NCBI RefSeq assembly: GCF_040939455.1
Contig: NC_134119.1
Span: 18,340,501 to 18,404,500, forward strand
Reading direction: 5' to 3'
DNA from: Microcebus murinus
Lineage: Eukaryota > Chordata > Mammalia > Primates > Cheirogaleidae
DNA length: 64,000 nucleotides
Of this stretch, positions 1 to 13,260 are shown piece after piece. The notes beneath the pieces were generated by a model. The model was not told the DNA's origin, made no database searches, and saw nothing but the letters and a program-made list of their open reading frames with translations. Both the position numbers and the translations under genes were made by a program. Within the stretch, counting starts at the first letter, position 1; the number at the start of each line of letters is the position of its first letter.

Positions 1-842
1 TCACCTACTGTGGCCAAAGTTAATCTTAATTGATACAGCATCCCTTTTTAATAAAATTTGATATGATTTTATGAATTTGGGTAGGTTTTTCTAAAAGCTC
101 CTAATATCTGTCCAATATACTTACTTCCTTTCTCTTTAAATTAACCAGAGTTAAGTTCTCTTGTTTTCAGCCTTGAACCCTGCTGGTACTGTTTATCTCA
201 AATTCTGCCCTTGGGTTTGCAAACAGAGGAGGATGCCAGTGCTTTTAGGGTTGGCATACCTCCTCAAACACAAAGCTCATACATCACACAGAACTCTGCT
301 AATGATGTCTGAATTCTTGGGAATTTGGGAAGTATTTTGCTCAACTCATGCTCTTTCCATGGCTTTCCAGGGAAAAGGACAACATGCTGTGTTTTTCCAG
401 GGCCACGAGCCCCTCAGCAGTGCTGGGGGTGGGAGTGGGGTCTCCCACTGCAGGGCATGGTTAACGGGGCCAGCGGTCTTGGTTATTGGCCACTTCCCGT
501 GGGAGGGGAACTTGGGGTTCCTTTCCACAACTCCACCTGCTACCCCCAGCCTCTGACTCTGTGGTCTGGGGTCACCTCCCGAAAGCAGGCGGGGCAGACT
601 CTCCAGGCCCCAATGCGTAGATGGGGTTTTCAGAATGACCTTTGCTTTCTTCTTTTTGTGCGGCGCCAGGGCTGCTGGCCTCCTCCCTGTTTGCTGTTAA
701 TGGAAGAGCTCTGCAGGTCTCTGTGGGACCTGTGCATTCAGAGAGCTTCCTTGCTGTGACCGTGCTCCAGCCATGGCCAGGCGCCCCACTGCTACTGCCC
801 TGGAGATGAGAGGGTCACCTGGGTGTCCCTGGGTCTCTCTCA

Positions 843-869
843 GTGTGTGTGTGTGTGTGTGTGTGTGTG
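843..869. repeat. (GT)n microsatellite
   Basis: An uninterrupted GT run of about 13 units, downstream of ISM1. Confidence 0.95.
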
Positions 870-1404
870 GTGGGGCAGGGTTAACTTGCATTATTCTTTG
901 AATTAATTACTTTTCCCTGTAGCCAAAACTTAACCCCATTCATATCTTTAGGCATCATAGCTATCTTAGAACCCTGGAACCCGATCCTTTTTGTTGTTCG
1001 TTTTGGCAAATAAAGGAGATAGAGTGTGGGATATACTTTTTCAAGCGGTCATTTCGTGTTTCTTTTTTTTTTCCCTTTCATTATCCCTTTTCTCTAATCT
1101 GTGCCTTATCTAGCTCTCTTCTCTCGCGCTCTGGCGACCATTCCCTGGTACCTTGGCCTTTGTGAATGCAGACACGATGTGGCTCGGCTGCACCTGGTGC
1201 ACCTGGGCTCTGTCTTCTACGACTTCCAGCTTCTGACTAGAAGTAGAAACACCTGCTGTACCGGGCTCATGTGACCAGATGTGCGTTCAAGTTCGTGCGG
1301 CAGAAGCCAACAGTTGCTCATACATAGTCTAGTGTTCTTAGCCTATTTGAGTTTCTGCAATTAGTATTTTTTTTTTCCTATCTAACATTCACTTTTTTTT
1401 TTTA

Positions 1405-1845
1405 AAGGAAAATAGATCTTATTTTTTTTTAGAGCAGTTTTAGGTTCATAATAAAATTGAGCAGAAGATACAGAGATTTCCTACATATCCCCTGCCCCTA
1501 GAGATACAAAGCTTCCCTCCCCCTCTGTCAATGTTCTCTACCAGAGTGGCACGTTTGTTACACTCGATGAGCCTGCACTGACATGTCATCAGCACCCAGA
1601 GTCCCTAGTTTAAATCAGGGTTCACTGTCGCTGTTGTGAAGTTCTGTGGGTTTGGACATATGTATAATAATCCACCATTATAACATCCCACAGAGTAGTT
1701 TCACTGCCTTAAAAATGCCCTGTGCTCTGCCTATTCGTTCCTCTCTTCAAAACCCCTGGTAACCACTAATCTTTTTATTGTCTGCATAGTTTTGCTTTTT
1801 CCAAAATGTCATATAGTTGGAATCATACATGAAAAATACATATGG
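1405..1845 (-). mobile_element. LINE-1 (L1M-type) 3' region fragment
   Basis: The reverse complement matches the known 3' UTR of old mammalian L1M elements. It contains AGTGAAACTACTCTGTG, a GGTGGATTATTATACAT-like stretch and the end AACCTAAAACTGCTCTAAAA. Non-coding. Confidence 0.75.
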
Positions 1846-2045
1846 TCACAAAGAGCAATAATGGACATTGGAAACTAAGAAGGAAAGAGGGTGGGAGGGA
1901 CACGAGGGATAAAAATCTGCCTACTGAGTACGATGTACACTATTCTGGTGACTGGGACATCAAAAGCCCTGACTTCAGCATCATACAATTCATCACATAA
2001 CACAAAACATTTGTGCTCTCTGATTTTTTTGAAATAAAAAAAAAA
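1846..2045 (+). mobile_element. LINE-1 3' end with A-rich tail
   Basis: It carries the typical L1 3'-end text (AATCTGCCTACTGAGTAC, GTACACTATTCTGG, ACTTCAGCATCATACAATT) followed by an A-rich tail at 2034-2045. Confidence 0.75.
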
Positions 2046-2049
2046 ATCC

Positions 2050-2480
2050 CCAAAACTTAATGAGTGGAATCAGGATTAGTCAAAGAACTAGAATCTTCAA
2101 ACACTCCTAGACAGCGTGTCAACCAGTATAACCACTTTGGAAAACTATTAAGCAGTATGTACTAAAGCAGCTCATCTTCTAACTCTACCCCCCATAGAAA
2201 TGTGGGTATATGAGCACACCCTGGAATGCCCACAGCAGCACTATTTGTAAATGCCCCAATCTAGAAACAGCTCAACTGCTCACCCATGGTAGGACTGTTA
2301 AATAAAGACTGTGGTATATTCACACATTGGAATACTAGACAGGGACGGGAATGAGTCATCTGTAGCTGCAAGCAACAGATCATTGGTTAGATGAGTGTGT
2401 TCACTTTATGAAAATGCGTTGAGCCTTGAACTTATGAAATACGTATGCTTTTCTGAATCTTACACTTCAATAAAATGTTC
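2050..2480 (+). mobile_element. Old LINE-1 (L1M-type) 3' fragment
   Basis: The text resembles L1M 3' ends: GGTATATTCACACATTGGAA, then GTGTGTTCACTTTATGAAAA and ACACTTCAATAAAATGTTCC. Same class as the fragment near 50690-50995. Confidence 0.7.
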
Positions 2481-4654
2481 CAAGGTACTTTTGGAAAAGA
2501 TTGGCCCTAAGGATGGCCAGTTGGCTGCAAGATAGCCAACCATGTGGCTGAGGGGATGGGAGGAGAGCAGTGGGGAAGGTGGTTGGAATGGTGCGTGTAG
2601 AAACAGTGGAGAAGAGTGGAACAGAGAGTGAGCCTGCCAGCTTTATGTTGAACTCCAGCTTTCTACATTTGCTGCTGGTGAGTGATGTGAACCAGCCTCT
2701 ATCTTCCCAGGACTGCATCCCTGCTTTCTTTCTTTTCTCCTCTACAATATCCTGTAATAGCAGGAAGGAATGCTCATGAGGGGCTCAGAGATGAGCTTTT
2801 TCCTGAAACATGGAGCAGGTGGCCTTGGCCTCCATTCACTGGGACTCCAGGAGAGCACCCTAACATGTTCTTGATAGGAATTTCTGTCCTCTATAGCCAC
2901 CAGCACAAAACACCTCACTCTCTTTTGACCAGAGGAATCCGGGTCACTTGGCTCTAAGACTTCAGACCTTTGGAAATCCTTTTCTCGTCTTTGCTGGGCA
3001 GGAACTGACCAGCCCGTGAGTGGGGATTTGAAGGCTCCTTGGGGGAAAACCAAGTCAGTGGTGTGAGTCTCTCTTGTCTTCCCTTTGCAAAGGCCTCCCT
3101 TTGCTTATGTTGACAACACTAATAGTGAGTCACTTTAGAGGCCCCAAAGATAATTTCGTTCAGGAAGTCCCTGCTTTTTTATTTTTTTCATTTGTTTTTG
3201 CCTTTCTCCATTTGCTGAGCTCTCCAAAGGTGAAGCCAACCAACCAACCAAACAAAACACACGGGCAAAGCTGGGTATAGAGGAGAGTAAAGGAGGGTAC
3301 GCTAGACAAAGTGAAACTGCATGTGTAGTGGTGTAAAAATTTAAAGTGGTGCTTGTAAAAATCTGCTAACATTCCCTTTCACTAAGGAATTCAAGGCGTA
3401 CTTCATTTAGACTGTTCTGTTCCATGGCAAACAAACCTAAGATTTAGCCATGACCTTTGTGAAAAATAAACTTAACTGCATAGAAAAAAAAATCCTTTTT
3501 CTTTTTTAAAAGTCAGGCTTGAAATTTTTATATCCTTTGAGTCATATTCTTGCAGCAATTGGCTGATTAATTCAAGAAATGTTACTTTCCCAATTCAAAC
3601 ATGACATTTTGAAAATCATCCATGAATTACATGCCTCTAGAATGAAAGGCTTTTCTGTGCCATTTAAAAGGTTTTTTCATTTGGAGGGCAATCGTGAATA
3701 TCTGTAAGGGCACATTTATTACTCCCAGAACAGATAGAAAATTAGCAAAGTCATAAAATTCTTGCCCAGCTCTGCTATTGCAGCTGTGTCTCAACCCAGT
3801 CCCTTGCCCAGTGCCTTTACTGCTTAAATGGTTAAGGATGATGTTATTTTTGCCATTACAGGCAAGGCACTGGTCTTTGCCTGTTGGCTTTCCACATTTC
3901 TACACAGAGATATTAAAAAAAAATCAGTATCTAAGCTTTGTTTTAGTTCCTTAAAAATCTTACCTTCCAATTCTGGAAAATGTCCTTCTAGTTTTGTACA
4001 GTAAACCAATACAAACCCTCAGAAAAGCAACTGGCTGCAAACCTTTTGCCTTAATTTACACTACTGTACACAGGACTATATACCAACCAAGTAATTATTG
4101 AGACAAGCCTTTAATTTGTCTGAAATTGTGCAGGCACAATGGTGACGACCCACACATTTTTCCATTGGAAATTGTACATGGATGACAAAGAGAGAACTCC
4201 ACCCCAATCCCCTCCCCATGCACACTTCCTGGGAAGCTTTTTCATAACTCTTTGTACATCAGGACAGAACTGATACCCATGGGGGTTTAGATCACTGTCG
4301 CTCAGTTGATTTGAACAGTGCTACTCGAAGTGCAGTCCTTGGAGCCGTACCGGTCTGCAATCAGCAAGGAAACTAATTCTAGAATTAAGAAAAAAGTGTT
4401 TAAAAACTTTTTAGAGGTATTTGGAAGAGTAATTTTCTGTCTGTTGAACCTAATCATAAAAACGACACGTTTATTTTATTTTGTAAAAACTCCATGGTGT
4501 TGAAATCTATTAGAGCTCCTATCTCTGGCCAGAATGAGATTGATTTTTTCTTTTTTGGTAGAATTATCACCTACAGCAAAACCTCACTCTCAGATGTGCA
4601 TGATGACAATAATAATAAGCTCATTTCTGAATAGCACTTAATGAGTATTAAAGC

Positions 4655-4870
4655 GTGAAGTGATGTCTTGGTTTGGGATCCCCCAGAAGCACACCTGAGG
4701 GAGGGAGCTTATTTGGGGGATGAGTCCAGCAAGTACCAGTAGGAAATGGGGAAGAGAGGCAGCAAAAGGGAAGGAAGCCAATAAAGCACGTGTCACCAAG
4801 CAGTTTACTACCATGGGTAACCGGAGCTCAATCCCTCCAAGAACTCCTAGAATGGTGTAAGATACACTTC
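4655..4870 (+). repeat. Unassigned old dispersed repeat, copy A
   Basis: It resembles 11355-11560 in order and wording: a TTTGGGGG(A)TGA-like start, CCAGCA, a GGGAAG-rich middle and GGAAGCCAA. The two look like copies of one old dispersed family that I cannot name with confidence. Confidence 0.4.
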
Positions 4871-5379
4871 ATGATCGCCCCACTGGAGGGGTGAGGGAGC
4901 TGGGGTGTCCATTGACTGAGTGCCTGTCAGTCCACTGTCCTGCAGTCCTGGGGGGCAGTGTTAGTTCCGTGGCACTTCAGTCTGTTTCTGTGCAAGCTGA
5001 GTGGGCTCCAGGGGCCGGAGAAAACCATCAGGCACCATTGTGCAGGAGTCGCCCCCTGAAAGTTGAGCTGGCCTAAACAGATGTGGAAGGTGCCAAGGGG
5101 ATGTTTGGGACAGCAAAAGTACCTGACAGCGTGTGAGTGGGACAGTGGTCTTATCCCAATTTACAGATGAGGACACTGAGGTCCAGCTTAGCACTATAAT
5201 CCAATGTGGAAGACAATGGGGAGTGAAAGGGATTTCTCCTCTTGGCCACCTACTTTGGGTTCACCCAGAGCCCTTTCTGCTGCCTTTCTTTCCTGCCTTG
5301 TATGCTTGGGGAGTTGGTGGGCTACCCCCATGGCAGGGACTGGCTGGGTGCTCGCACAGCCCATCTCTGCTTTCTGGGC

Positions 5380-5725
5380 CCCCAACTGAACTCCATTTCC
5401 CAGTCTCCCTTGCAGAAGGATGTGGCACGTGACAGAGCTGTGAAGAGTGAGTAGAAGTGATGTACGGTGCTTGGCTGCCTGACTTACAAACACCTTTCCA
5501 CATAGTCTCCCTGCTCTCTACCTTTTGAATAGAGATGACCCCCAGGGCATCCTAGAGAGTCACACCTTGATGATGGCGGAGCCACAAGATGGAAGGAGCC
5601 TGGATCCCTGGGTTATCACTTGGAGAAGGGCCACTTGGTGAGAAACATACACTTTAGGCTTTTATTGTGTCAAGCCACTGTAATTTTGGGGATTATCTAT
5701 TATGCTAGTTAAGCAACTAGCATCA
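5380..5725 (+). mobile_element. Old LTR-like repeat
   Basis: It has a start like ATTTCCCAGTCTCCCTTGCA and an end like TTGTGTCAAGCCACTGTAAT. The same order recurs at 26765-27120 and partly at 41190-41490. The family is probably an old LTR (MLT/ERVL-like), but the name is uncertain. No retroviral genes are attached. Confidence 0.45.
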
Positions 5726-5789
5726 CTTTAAATAATGCAACATCGTACATGCGTGATCAAAAAAATTGTCTTTATATCACTTACCATAA

Positions 5790-5917
5790 TATCTGTTTAT
5801 GCACTTATTGATTTATCAGCTGTCTATCCTCTGTGAGGAGGGACTTTGATTTGTGCACTGCTATATCTCTGGCATCTGGCATATAAAGATGCTCAATAAA
5901 TACTTGTCAAGTGACTA
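5790..5917 (+). mobile_element. L2 LINE 3' end
   Basis: The end is typical of L2: ATCTCTGGCATCTGGCATAT then TGCTCAATAAATACTTGTCA. Confidence 0.75.
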
Positions 5918-5934
5918 ATGCCAATGCCCAACCT

Positions 5935-6130
5935 TCATTGCACATGGTTTGTGACAGGCCCTGAGTTAGGAACTATATGAACCTATCTCATTTCATTCTC
6001 ACCACAGCCATATGAGTAAACTGAAACTTACAGAGGCTGATTAACTTATCCAATGATACCCAGCAGGCAACTGAGTCAGGATTGGAATCCAAGGAGTCTG
6101 ACTGAACCCTCAAACTCTTAAGCACTCTGC
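5935..6130 (-). mobile_element. MIR SINE
   Basis: The antisense MIR core is visible: ATTCTCACCACAGCCATATG, then AACTGAAACTTACAGAGGCT and ACCCAGCAGGCAACTGAGTC. Confidence 0.7.
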
Positions 6131-6489
6131 ACATTGCCCAACTGTGTATACCAGGGGCAGTGCTTAAGAAGCTGAGAGTATAGGAAGGCATGAGACACAG
6201 CACTGCTCCTGAGGTCTACCCAATAGGTAAGAGTAGCACAGGGCTTACTGCAGTGGGAAAAGCAGATCAGTCTCTGTTCTTGTCCATGGAGTGAACTATG
6301 TTCTAGAAAAGTCAAATGCTGCTACCCAACCCAAGCAAGGGCTCAGCTATAGAACCAGAAAATTCTCTTATGGACTGTGATAGAACTGAGCCAAATACAT
6401 GGAGATAAAGCCAGATCCTCTTTGAACAATTTAAGCAAAGACAGTAAGTTCCTGAAAAGAACTGATCCAGCAGATCTTAGGAAGAGAGT

Positions 6490-6710
6490 GGAGCACAGGT
6501 GTTGCATTTAAGAGCATGGGCTCTGGTGATCAGACAGAGCTAGCTTCTACTAGCTCTGTCATTTGCCAAGCAGTTTGACCTTGGGCAACTTAGCTAACCT
6601 TGTTGGGCTTCCTTTCCTCATCTGTAAACTGGATGTAATAGTGCCTGCCTCCCGAGGTAAAATGATTAGCACAGAGGCACCAAGTGTGTGCTCAGAACAT
6701 GGAGGCTGGT
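6490..6710 (+). mobile_element. MIR SINE
   Basis: A plus-strand MIR: AAGAGCATGGGCTCTGGTGA, TTTGACCTTGGGCAACTTAG and CTTTCCTCATCTGTAAACTG. Confidence 0.85.
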
Positions 6711-7844
6711 ATAGAACCTATTCTTTGATCCTTGGTGATAGAACGGGGAATTCTATCTACCCTCTTGGCCACTGAGATATAAAGACTGAAATGCTTGGGA
6801 GATTATAATCATGGTGGACCCTTGAACTGGGGCTATGCACTCCCCCATCCCTCCTTTACCCTTCCTACGTGCAGCCACTAGAGGGCCTTGGGCATCTCTG
6901 CCACTCTTAGCTTGTTCAGATGTGGCACCCAAGAGGCCCAGACGACTACTAGGGCTCTCTTTCCAGGCAAAGGCAAAAGAGCAGTGCACTCGAAGATAGA
7001 TATTTGAGTGGCTACGAGGGGTCATATTTACAGGTGCTGCAGGTGAGGCCACAGACATCTTACTCTGCTGTAGGCATTGTTGGCCCTTGAGCCAATGATC
7101 CACTACCCACTGAGGGAATTACCTGGGTTACCCTAGGGCCGGCTTGGATTGAATGAGTTAAGGGTCCTTGTCTTATTGGATAACCTGGGCAGTGAGGTCT
7201 GAAGTCTTGTTTTCTGAGGATCACTCATTAGACCCTAGAACTCTGGGACTGAACATTAGCTCATCCTGATAGAGCAGATGATAGTTCAGCAAATTTCCAG
7301 CAGTGTGGACCCATCCTCATGGTGTGTGGGAGACCTAGGTGTTCTAGGTAGGCAAAGAGCCCTCCCCTGCTCCCAGTTCTCCCCTCCTTTTAACTATCAA
7401 GTCATTAGGTCAGTAAGGTCTGATATTAAAAGGCAAAGAGCCCATGTAAAACATTGCTCTCATTGGTCATTCTCACTGTGGTATGAAAGCTCTGTATTCT
7501 CCTTGAGAGTCCATGCGAAATCCTAAACAAAAACACCTGAGATAAGGCTCTGGCACTCACCACTCTCGACCTGCTGCTCATCCTTCTAAATAGCCCAGTG
7601 ATCAGAAAACACCAAGCACTTTCCTAGTTCCTTGCCTTTGTCCATGCTATTTTCTAACTACAAACACACCCACATCTCCCCCTTTTCTGCATTATAAAAT
7701 CCCCCTCCTTCAATAGAACCAGTAGATACTTCCTTAATTCCTGCCTCTATTTTCCCAATGTACTTTGCACTTCACCTTAATAGAACACTTATGAGAGGTC
7801 TTGTTTTGCATACTTTTTTTCTCTCTTCATCACTTAATTGAGCT

Positions 7845-8060
7845 TCTCATGTGTGTAATCTCCAGCCTCTACTTGAATACTTGTCCTGACAGGGAACGCA
7901 TCACCTCAATGGCAATGCATTCCATTGCCAGCCAATTATTTGCAAAAAATTCATCCCATTATTAGAAATCTGCTTGCCTGATATATGAATCCATTGGTTT
8001 TCTTCCTACTAGTTCAGTTACAATAAAATTCCTTTAGATGTAAATAAGGCTTCTCATTCT
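7845..8060 (+). mobile_element. CR1/L3-type LINE 3' fragment
   Basis: It resembles the old CR1/L3 3' end: CTCTACTTGAATACTTGTCC, AATGCATTCCATTGCCAGCC, then a pyrimidine-rich end. Confidence 0.55.
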
Positions 8061-8199
8061 GTAATTAGACATAAAGTGTAAATAATTCATTCTAAAGTAT
8101 AAATGACTGATAAGAGCTTTTCCATATGAATAGGATTTTACCAGGAGAACTTAAGGTGGGGTCAGGAATTCCGAAGACCAGGAATATAAGGACGCCAAA

Positions 8200-8340
8200 A
8201 TGTGATATAGTAGAAAGAGCACTGAGCTAGAAAATGAAAGATGGGTCCAAGGTGATTTATGTTTCTTGAGCTTTAGTTTTTCTCATCTGGAAAAGGAATA
8301 TTTTGTATGACGAGTAGTTCTACTTATTACTGTAACCACA
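8200..8340 (+). mobile_element. MIR-like fragment
   Basis: Weak MIR-like order: TAGTAGAAAGAGCACTGAGC, then CTTGAGCTTTAGTTTTTCTC and ATCTGGAAAAGGAAT. Confidence 0.45.
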
Positions 8341-8599
8341 GAATTTTGTCTGGAAGTGGCCCTGCTCACCTGAGCTGTCTTAAACTTTTGGTCTGGCTTC
8401 TGGGAAGGCAAAAAGTCGCACATGTGTCAGTGGGCCTCAGCCTCCTGGGGGCTGAGTAGACACTGTTGGTGCCAAAGATGCTATGACTTACACCCACAAT
8501 CATGTCAATCAATGAATCTTTTATTCCCACCTGGGTTGAACTTTCCTCTTCCCTGCCTTGAAGCCTTGCTTCACTAGGGCTATTTATGGTATTTGTATT

Positions 8600-9822
8600 A
8601 TAAATCAAAGATGCAGGTAACACATTTTATTATGATTTTATTATATATTCTCTTTTCCTGGAGTTTTGCAAGTAAAAGATTGCATAAGAACCAACTCTTT
8701 ATTTCTCATAAGTTCTACCCTACAGAGAACCAGGTCATATTACAATTGCTTGATGCATAATACCCAATGACTCAATAAATACTTTACAAAAATAATGCAG
8801 TTTTTTTCCTTTCTTAAAACATAAAAAAAATTAGCATTTCTTAGACTTGATCCCCCCCTCCCCTTTTTATATCTATTTACTGGGAATATATTGTTGGAAA
8901 AAAATTCGTTAAAATGGTATTAAAATAAAATAGATAAAATGAGGTCCATATTTTTTCCCATTTGTTTTGTTTTTTTCTTTGGAAAAGTGCTACTCCCTGT
9001 TTTTATGTGTGAACTTCCTGCAGTCTTCTGAACCTACAAAGACATGAGCAGAAATTCTACTGTTTGGAGCTATGTAGAATCATAGCATTATGCTAATATT
9101 AGTCTTTTATTTTAAAGCCCATTTAAAACCAGGCCTCACATTTGCCCCTAAAATACCCCACCCCCTACCCAGTCTTAGGCAAGAAAAGTTTGGAATCTGA
9201 GACTCCAGCAAGGTGCCTTCCGACTAAATAACATTTGGTTTAAGGTGGGTGTTTTCTTGTTTTGATACATTTCCATTGCATTATTTCGTTTTAAAGAAAT
9301 CATTGCAAAATTCCCTTTCTCTTCCACATCCCTAAGCCCCTTTCTTTCCAAATTCTCACAGAAGTGATTAGTTTCATGATGACAACTCCAGAGAAAAGGT
9401 TACCCATAAGTCACATTTGTATTAAATAAGTTATATATAAAAACTGCTTATAACGTTTACAACCTCAGTCTCTTTCCCCCTTTGCCTCCCTTGGAAACTC
9501 TGGATCGGGGGTGAATTGAATCACACCCACTGTGGCTTCCAGGTTCTTCTGGCTTCTCTGTTGTCCCCACGCTCCTGCCCACGTCACCCCAGGAGGACTT
9601 CTAAGGAGCTCAGCAGGCATTGCAGATGGCCAGGCGGCTTCACAAGGCAGTCACCCAGGCCTGGCGAACACCCTTAGTGTAGCGTATGAAAAATACTCAT
9701 GTGGTTTATACAAATATACACATATGCGGATACGGAGGACTCGGGGCCAGTCGGCAGATCAGTGCAGTGCGTTTGTGTTGCAAAACCACAGGTGGCAGTT
9801 GCTCCACCTGCTCCCAGTCTCT
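8600..9822 (-). other. ISM1: Probable ISM1 3' UTR (boundary approximate)
   Basis: This is AT-rich sequence directly downstream of the ISM1 stop codon, without recognisable interspersed repeats. It has several candidate poly(A) signals on the minus strand. The end at about 8600 is inferred from the AATAAA pair at 8626-8642. An earlier AATAAA at 9106-9111 could give a shorter 3' UTR. The true cleavage site cannot be fixed from sequence alone. Confidence 0.45.
8626..8642 (-). promoter_or_regulatory. Candidate poly(A) signals for ISM1 (two AATAAA)
   Basis: On the minus strand, two AATAAA hexamers lie at 8642-8637 and 8631-8626. Further AATAAA hexamers lie upstream in the transcript at 8703-8698 and 9111-9106, and downstream at 8525-8520. 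The pair is about 1.2 kb past the stop, a plausible 3' UTR length. No strong GU-rich downstream element is obvious. Confidence 0.4.
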
Positions 9823-10443
<621 letters not shown>

Positions 10444-10529
10444 CTAGAATGACCAGGCATGGGGGGTCTTTCTCACCTCCCTTGAACTTGGGAACTTCTT
10501 TGTTCACAAGACTTCCTCCCAACTCCCCA

Positions 10530-10650
10530 CTTTGTATTAGGGCATATTTTCAGACATACAGAAAAGTAAAGAGAAAATACTTATATGATGATTATTCATA
10601 TTCCATCACCTAGATTTAACTATCTTTGCTCCACCTTTTAAAAAATGTGT
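10530..10650 (+). mobile_element. Old L1M-like fragment
   Basis: It contains TTTTCAGACATACAGAAAAG and CCATCACCTAGATTTAACTA, wording seen in old L1M elements. Short and diverged. Confidence 0.4.
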
Positions 10651-11354
10651 GGAAATATATATTACTATCCCTACATTTTAGTAGGCATCGACCAAAAAAA
10701 AAAAAAAAGAGGATATTTTCCTAGATAACCATAACCCTATTATCACTCCTAACAAAATTCAAAATTCACAGTAAGTCAGAGAGTTGTTTTGAATCTCCTC
10801 TCTAAATAACTGATGTGATGGAAAAGGCTTCAAACAAACATTTATAGGACTAAGTTTTGCTTCTGCCACTCGCCGACTGGTTTAAAATAGGGGCTAGTCT
10901 TTCAATCTCTTAACTTCAGGCAGTAATAATCAATCCCTGTCTGCAAACTCACAGGAAAAGATACCTCAGAGAGGAAGGGGGTCCAGGTACCTGCTTTTAG
11001 GGAACTTGACATTTGGGCCAGAGGCCGGAAACCTGTAGGCCTAGGTCAGAACCCACTCCCAGAGGTATTGTGTTTGGTTCTTTCAGTATTAAAAAAAAAT
11101 ATTGATAGTAGCCGATATTTAAGAATTAGGCGATTTCAATTGTAAGTGTGGATTGCTGGCCTCATTTGAATAATCAAGAGATGGATCTCCGCTGGTCTCG
11201 TATTTCCTCATGGGAACAACTGGCCCCATGAACAGGTGAATGGTGACCCCGGCTTGGCAAGGGCAGGAGGTCCCCAGTTCAGTACAGCCCCTGTTTGATT
11301 CCCTCACTCATAGGTGACCTCTTGGTCCCTCAGTCATCTGAGCCTGGGACCTCA

Positions 11355-11600
11355 GGTTGAATGAGTGTCTTAGTGTGGGTTCTCTCAGACTCTGAGCCAA
11401 AATGATTCCAGTGGACATGGTTCTTTGGGGGTGAATCCAGGGAACACCAGCAGGGGGTGGGAAAACGAGACAGAAGAGGGAGGGAAGCCAACACAGGGTG
11501 TAAATCAAACGAGTAACCCCTGCAAGGACCTGGTTCATCCTGACGGGACCTGGGAAACGGTGCAGAGAACACGCCTCTGTGTTTTCTCATCCAATGACAA
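11355..11600 (+). repeat. Unassigned old dispersed repeat, copy B
   Basis: Similar to 4655-4870: TTCTTTGGGGGTGAATCCAG, CACCAGCAGGGGGTGGG and GGGAGGGAAGCCAACA. The family name is not recognised. Confidence 0.4.
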
Positions 11601-11639
11601 CGTCAAACTTTACCCAAGCCCATGATCCTGGAAAACAGC

Positions 11640-12170
11640 GAAGGTTAAGAATCCTGTCCCCTAACCCTTTTCATTCTTACTGCCAAGAACCCCCTTTACC
11701 CATTGGACTTAGATGAGATTCTTCGCGTGTGGCCCCTTGTTTACTTGTGACAAAGCCAGACAAAGACCCTCCAAATTCCCTTTTATTGCCTCAAAAATGA
11801 TTAGCTGAACTGTTTATCCTCACTGATCAACCAAAATGGGCCTTAACCAAACCTCTTTCCTTCTCTCCTTGCTTCCAGCACCTAAACTTTGCCCTCCCTC
11901 AGCCTGAGACAGCACAGCCTGTCCTTAAGGGTCACTCCTGGAAATAGGCTGGCCTCACGGTAGAACATTCTCCAATCTGATCATGCCACCCTTTCATCCT
12001 ATGTTCCCTTATTTATTCCTCTATAAAAGGAAACTCTCTTTGCCCACCCCCTTGAGGTGCTTGCAGACCTTATAGTCACCGTGTTCACCCTATTGCAATA
12101 TTAGGGAGATAGCATCCCCCCAGTCTTTTGGATAAAGTCTTTCCTTACTAAATCCAGATTTTTTTTGATT
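11640..12170 (+). mobile_element. Possible solo LTR (endogenous retrovirus-like)
   Basis: The layout is LTR-like: a TATA-type CTCTATAAAAGG near 12020, a GATAAAGTC poly(A)-like site near 12131 and a T-rich end. No viral genes lie beside it. This is a layout-based call only; chance resemblance is possible. Confidence 0.4.
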
Positions 12171-13094
12171 TGATGGAGATCTGGTATTTATCCACCAGCT
12201 CCCGCCGCTCACTGACAGGGGGCTGCTCCTGGACCTCTAGCTCACAGCGCATTCATGGGCAGGGGGGCTCTGCGGCCAGAGTGAGACCTCAGGCAAAGAA
12301 ACATGGGGGCTGCCAGCTGGAGACCAGGAAGGGTGCAGGGACATGGTGTGGGTGAAGGCGACATGCGTGGGTCACCGACCCATGTGGCATCTGCCACAGT
12401 GAGCTGCAGCGGGCAAGATGGGGCATATCTAAAGAAGCCAACTACGGTGGGATGTGGAGTGCCTTAAGGCAGGTGAAGGAGAGAAGCCTCATGGGTGTTC
12501 AAAAATGCAAGGTGGTTTTTACAGAGCAACTCAAGGAGCATGTGACACCATGCTGGTCCTGGGGCCGGTGTGGCAGCCAGGGGTCCTGCTCAGAGCTCCT
12601 ACAAGAGAACCTGCTGTGGGCACTTTGGGGACTGGAAGCCTCCAGCACCTCTGGCTCTATCTTGGTGTTCACATCAAGGCTGTCCCCGCCCTCTGACTGT
12701 TCCAGGCCAGTGACTGAGCATGGCAGGGGGACTGCCTGATTCCTGGTCAGTGTGACTGAGACTTTCTCAGAGCTGCCCGAGGCTCTTCCTTGCAGTCCTC
12801 TTTCCTTCCCTCTCTCCCTTTGTAGGAGTCCAGCCTGCACCTCGGACTGAAAGCTCTCCTGCCTAGTCCTGCTGCCTTCCCTGTTCCCCTTCCTGGGTGT
12901 TTCCCCAATAAATCTCTTGCATGTCTAATGCCATCTTGGAGAACCCTGACCACATAGACTGCATGAGCATAGCTGGGGAGAGGGGGAAGGAGGGCCCTCC
13001 AGGTAAGCATGAATTGTGCAGACTCAGGTTGAGCAGAAAAAAATCTCTCGGGGAATGTCTGGGACTGGGGACATGAAACATTCAGTTTCACAGG

Positions 13095-13260
13095 AGCAGA
13101 AAATATAGGAAAGTAAGATTGTTGGTGTCAGATCATCGAGGTCTTGTTCAGTTTAGGCTTGTTCAGAGGGTACTGGGGAGCTACTGAAGGTTTGTGAGTG
13201 ATAGTAAGCTATTAACTGAGCCATGCAGTAAGAAAATGAGTGCAGCACTGCTATCAGTGG
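13095..13260 (+). repeat. Old L2-class-like dispersed repeat tail
   Basis: The wording (GGGAGCTACTGAAGG, then GAGCCATGCAGTAAG) matches the tail of a dispersed mammalian repeat that also occurs near 38000-38240, 42340-42490 and 60930-61020. Confidence 0.4.

Larger units (their letters stand above)
1..8599. other. Intergenic sequence downstream of ISM1
   Basis: I see no gene here. The open frames are short, not conserved in any way I recognise, and partly within repeats. Contents: unassigned sequence 1-840, a GT microsatellite, unassigned 870-1404, LINE-1 fragments 1405-2480, unassigned 2481-4654, an unassigned old repeat, an LTR-like repeat, L2 and MIR pieces to about 6710, unassigned 6711-7844, then CR1/L3-like and MIR-like pieces to about 8340. 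In the human genome the next gene downstream of ISM1 is TASP1, convergent and tens of kilobases away, so its absence here is expected. Confidence 0.6.

Noticed and set aside
1..8599. Part of TASP1 or another neighbouring gene
   Set aside because: No exon-like frame with splice sites resembling TASP1; the known distance makes its presence unlikely.
11640..12170. A complete endogenous retrovirus
   Set aside because: Only an LTR-like layout is seen; no internal viral gene sequence lies on either side.
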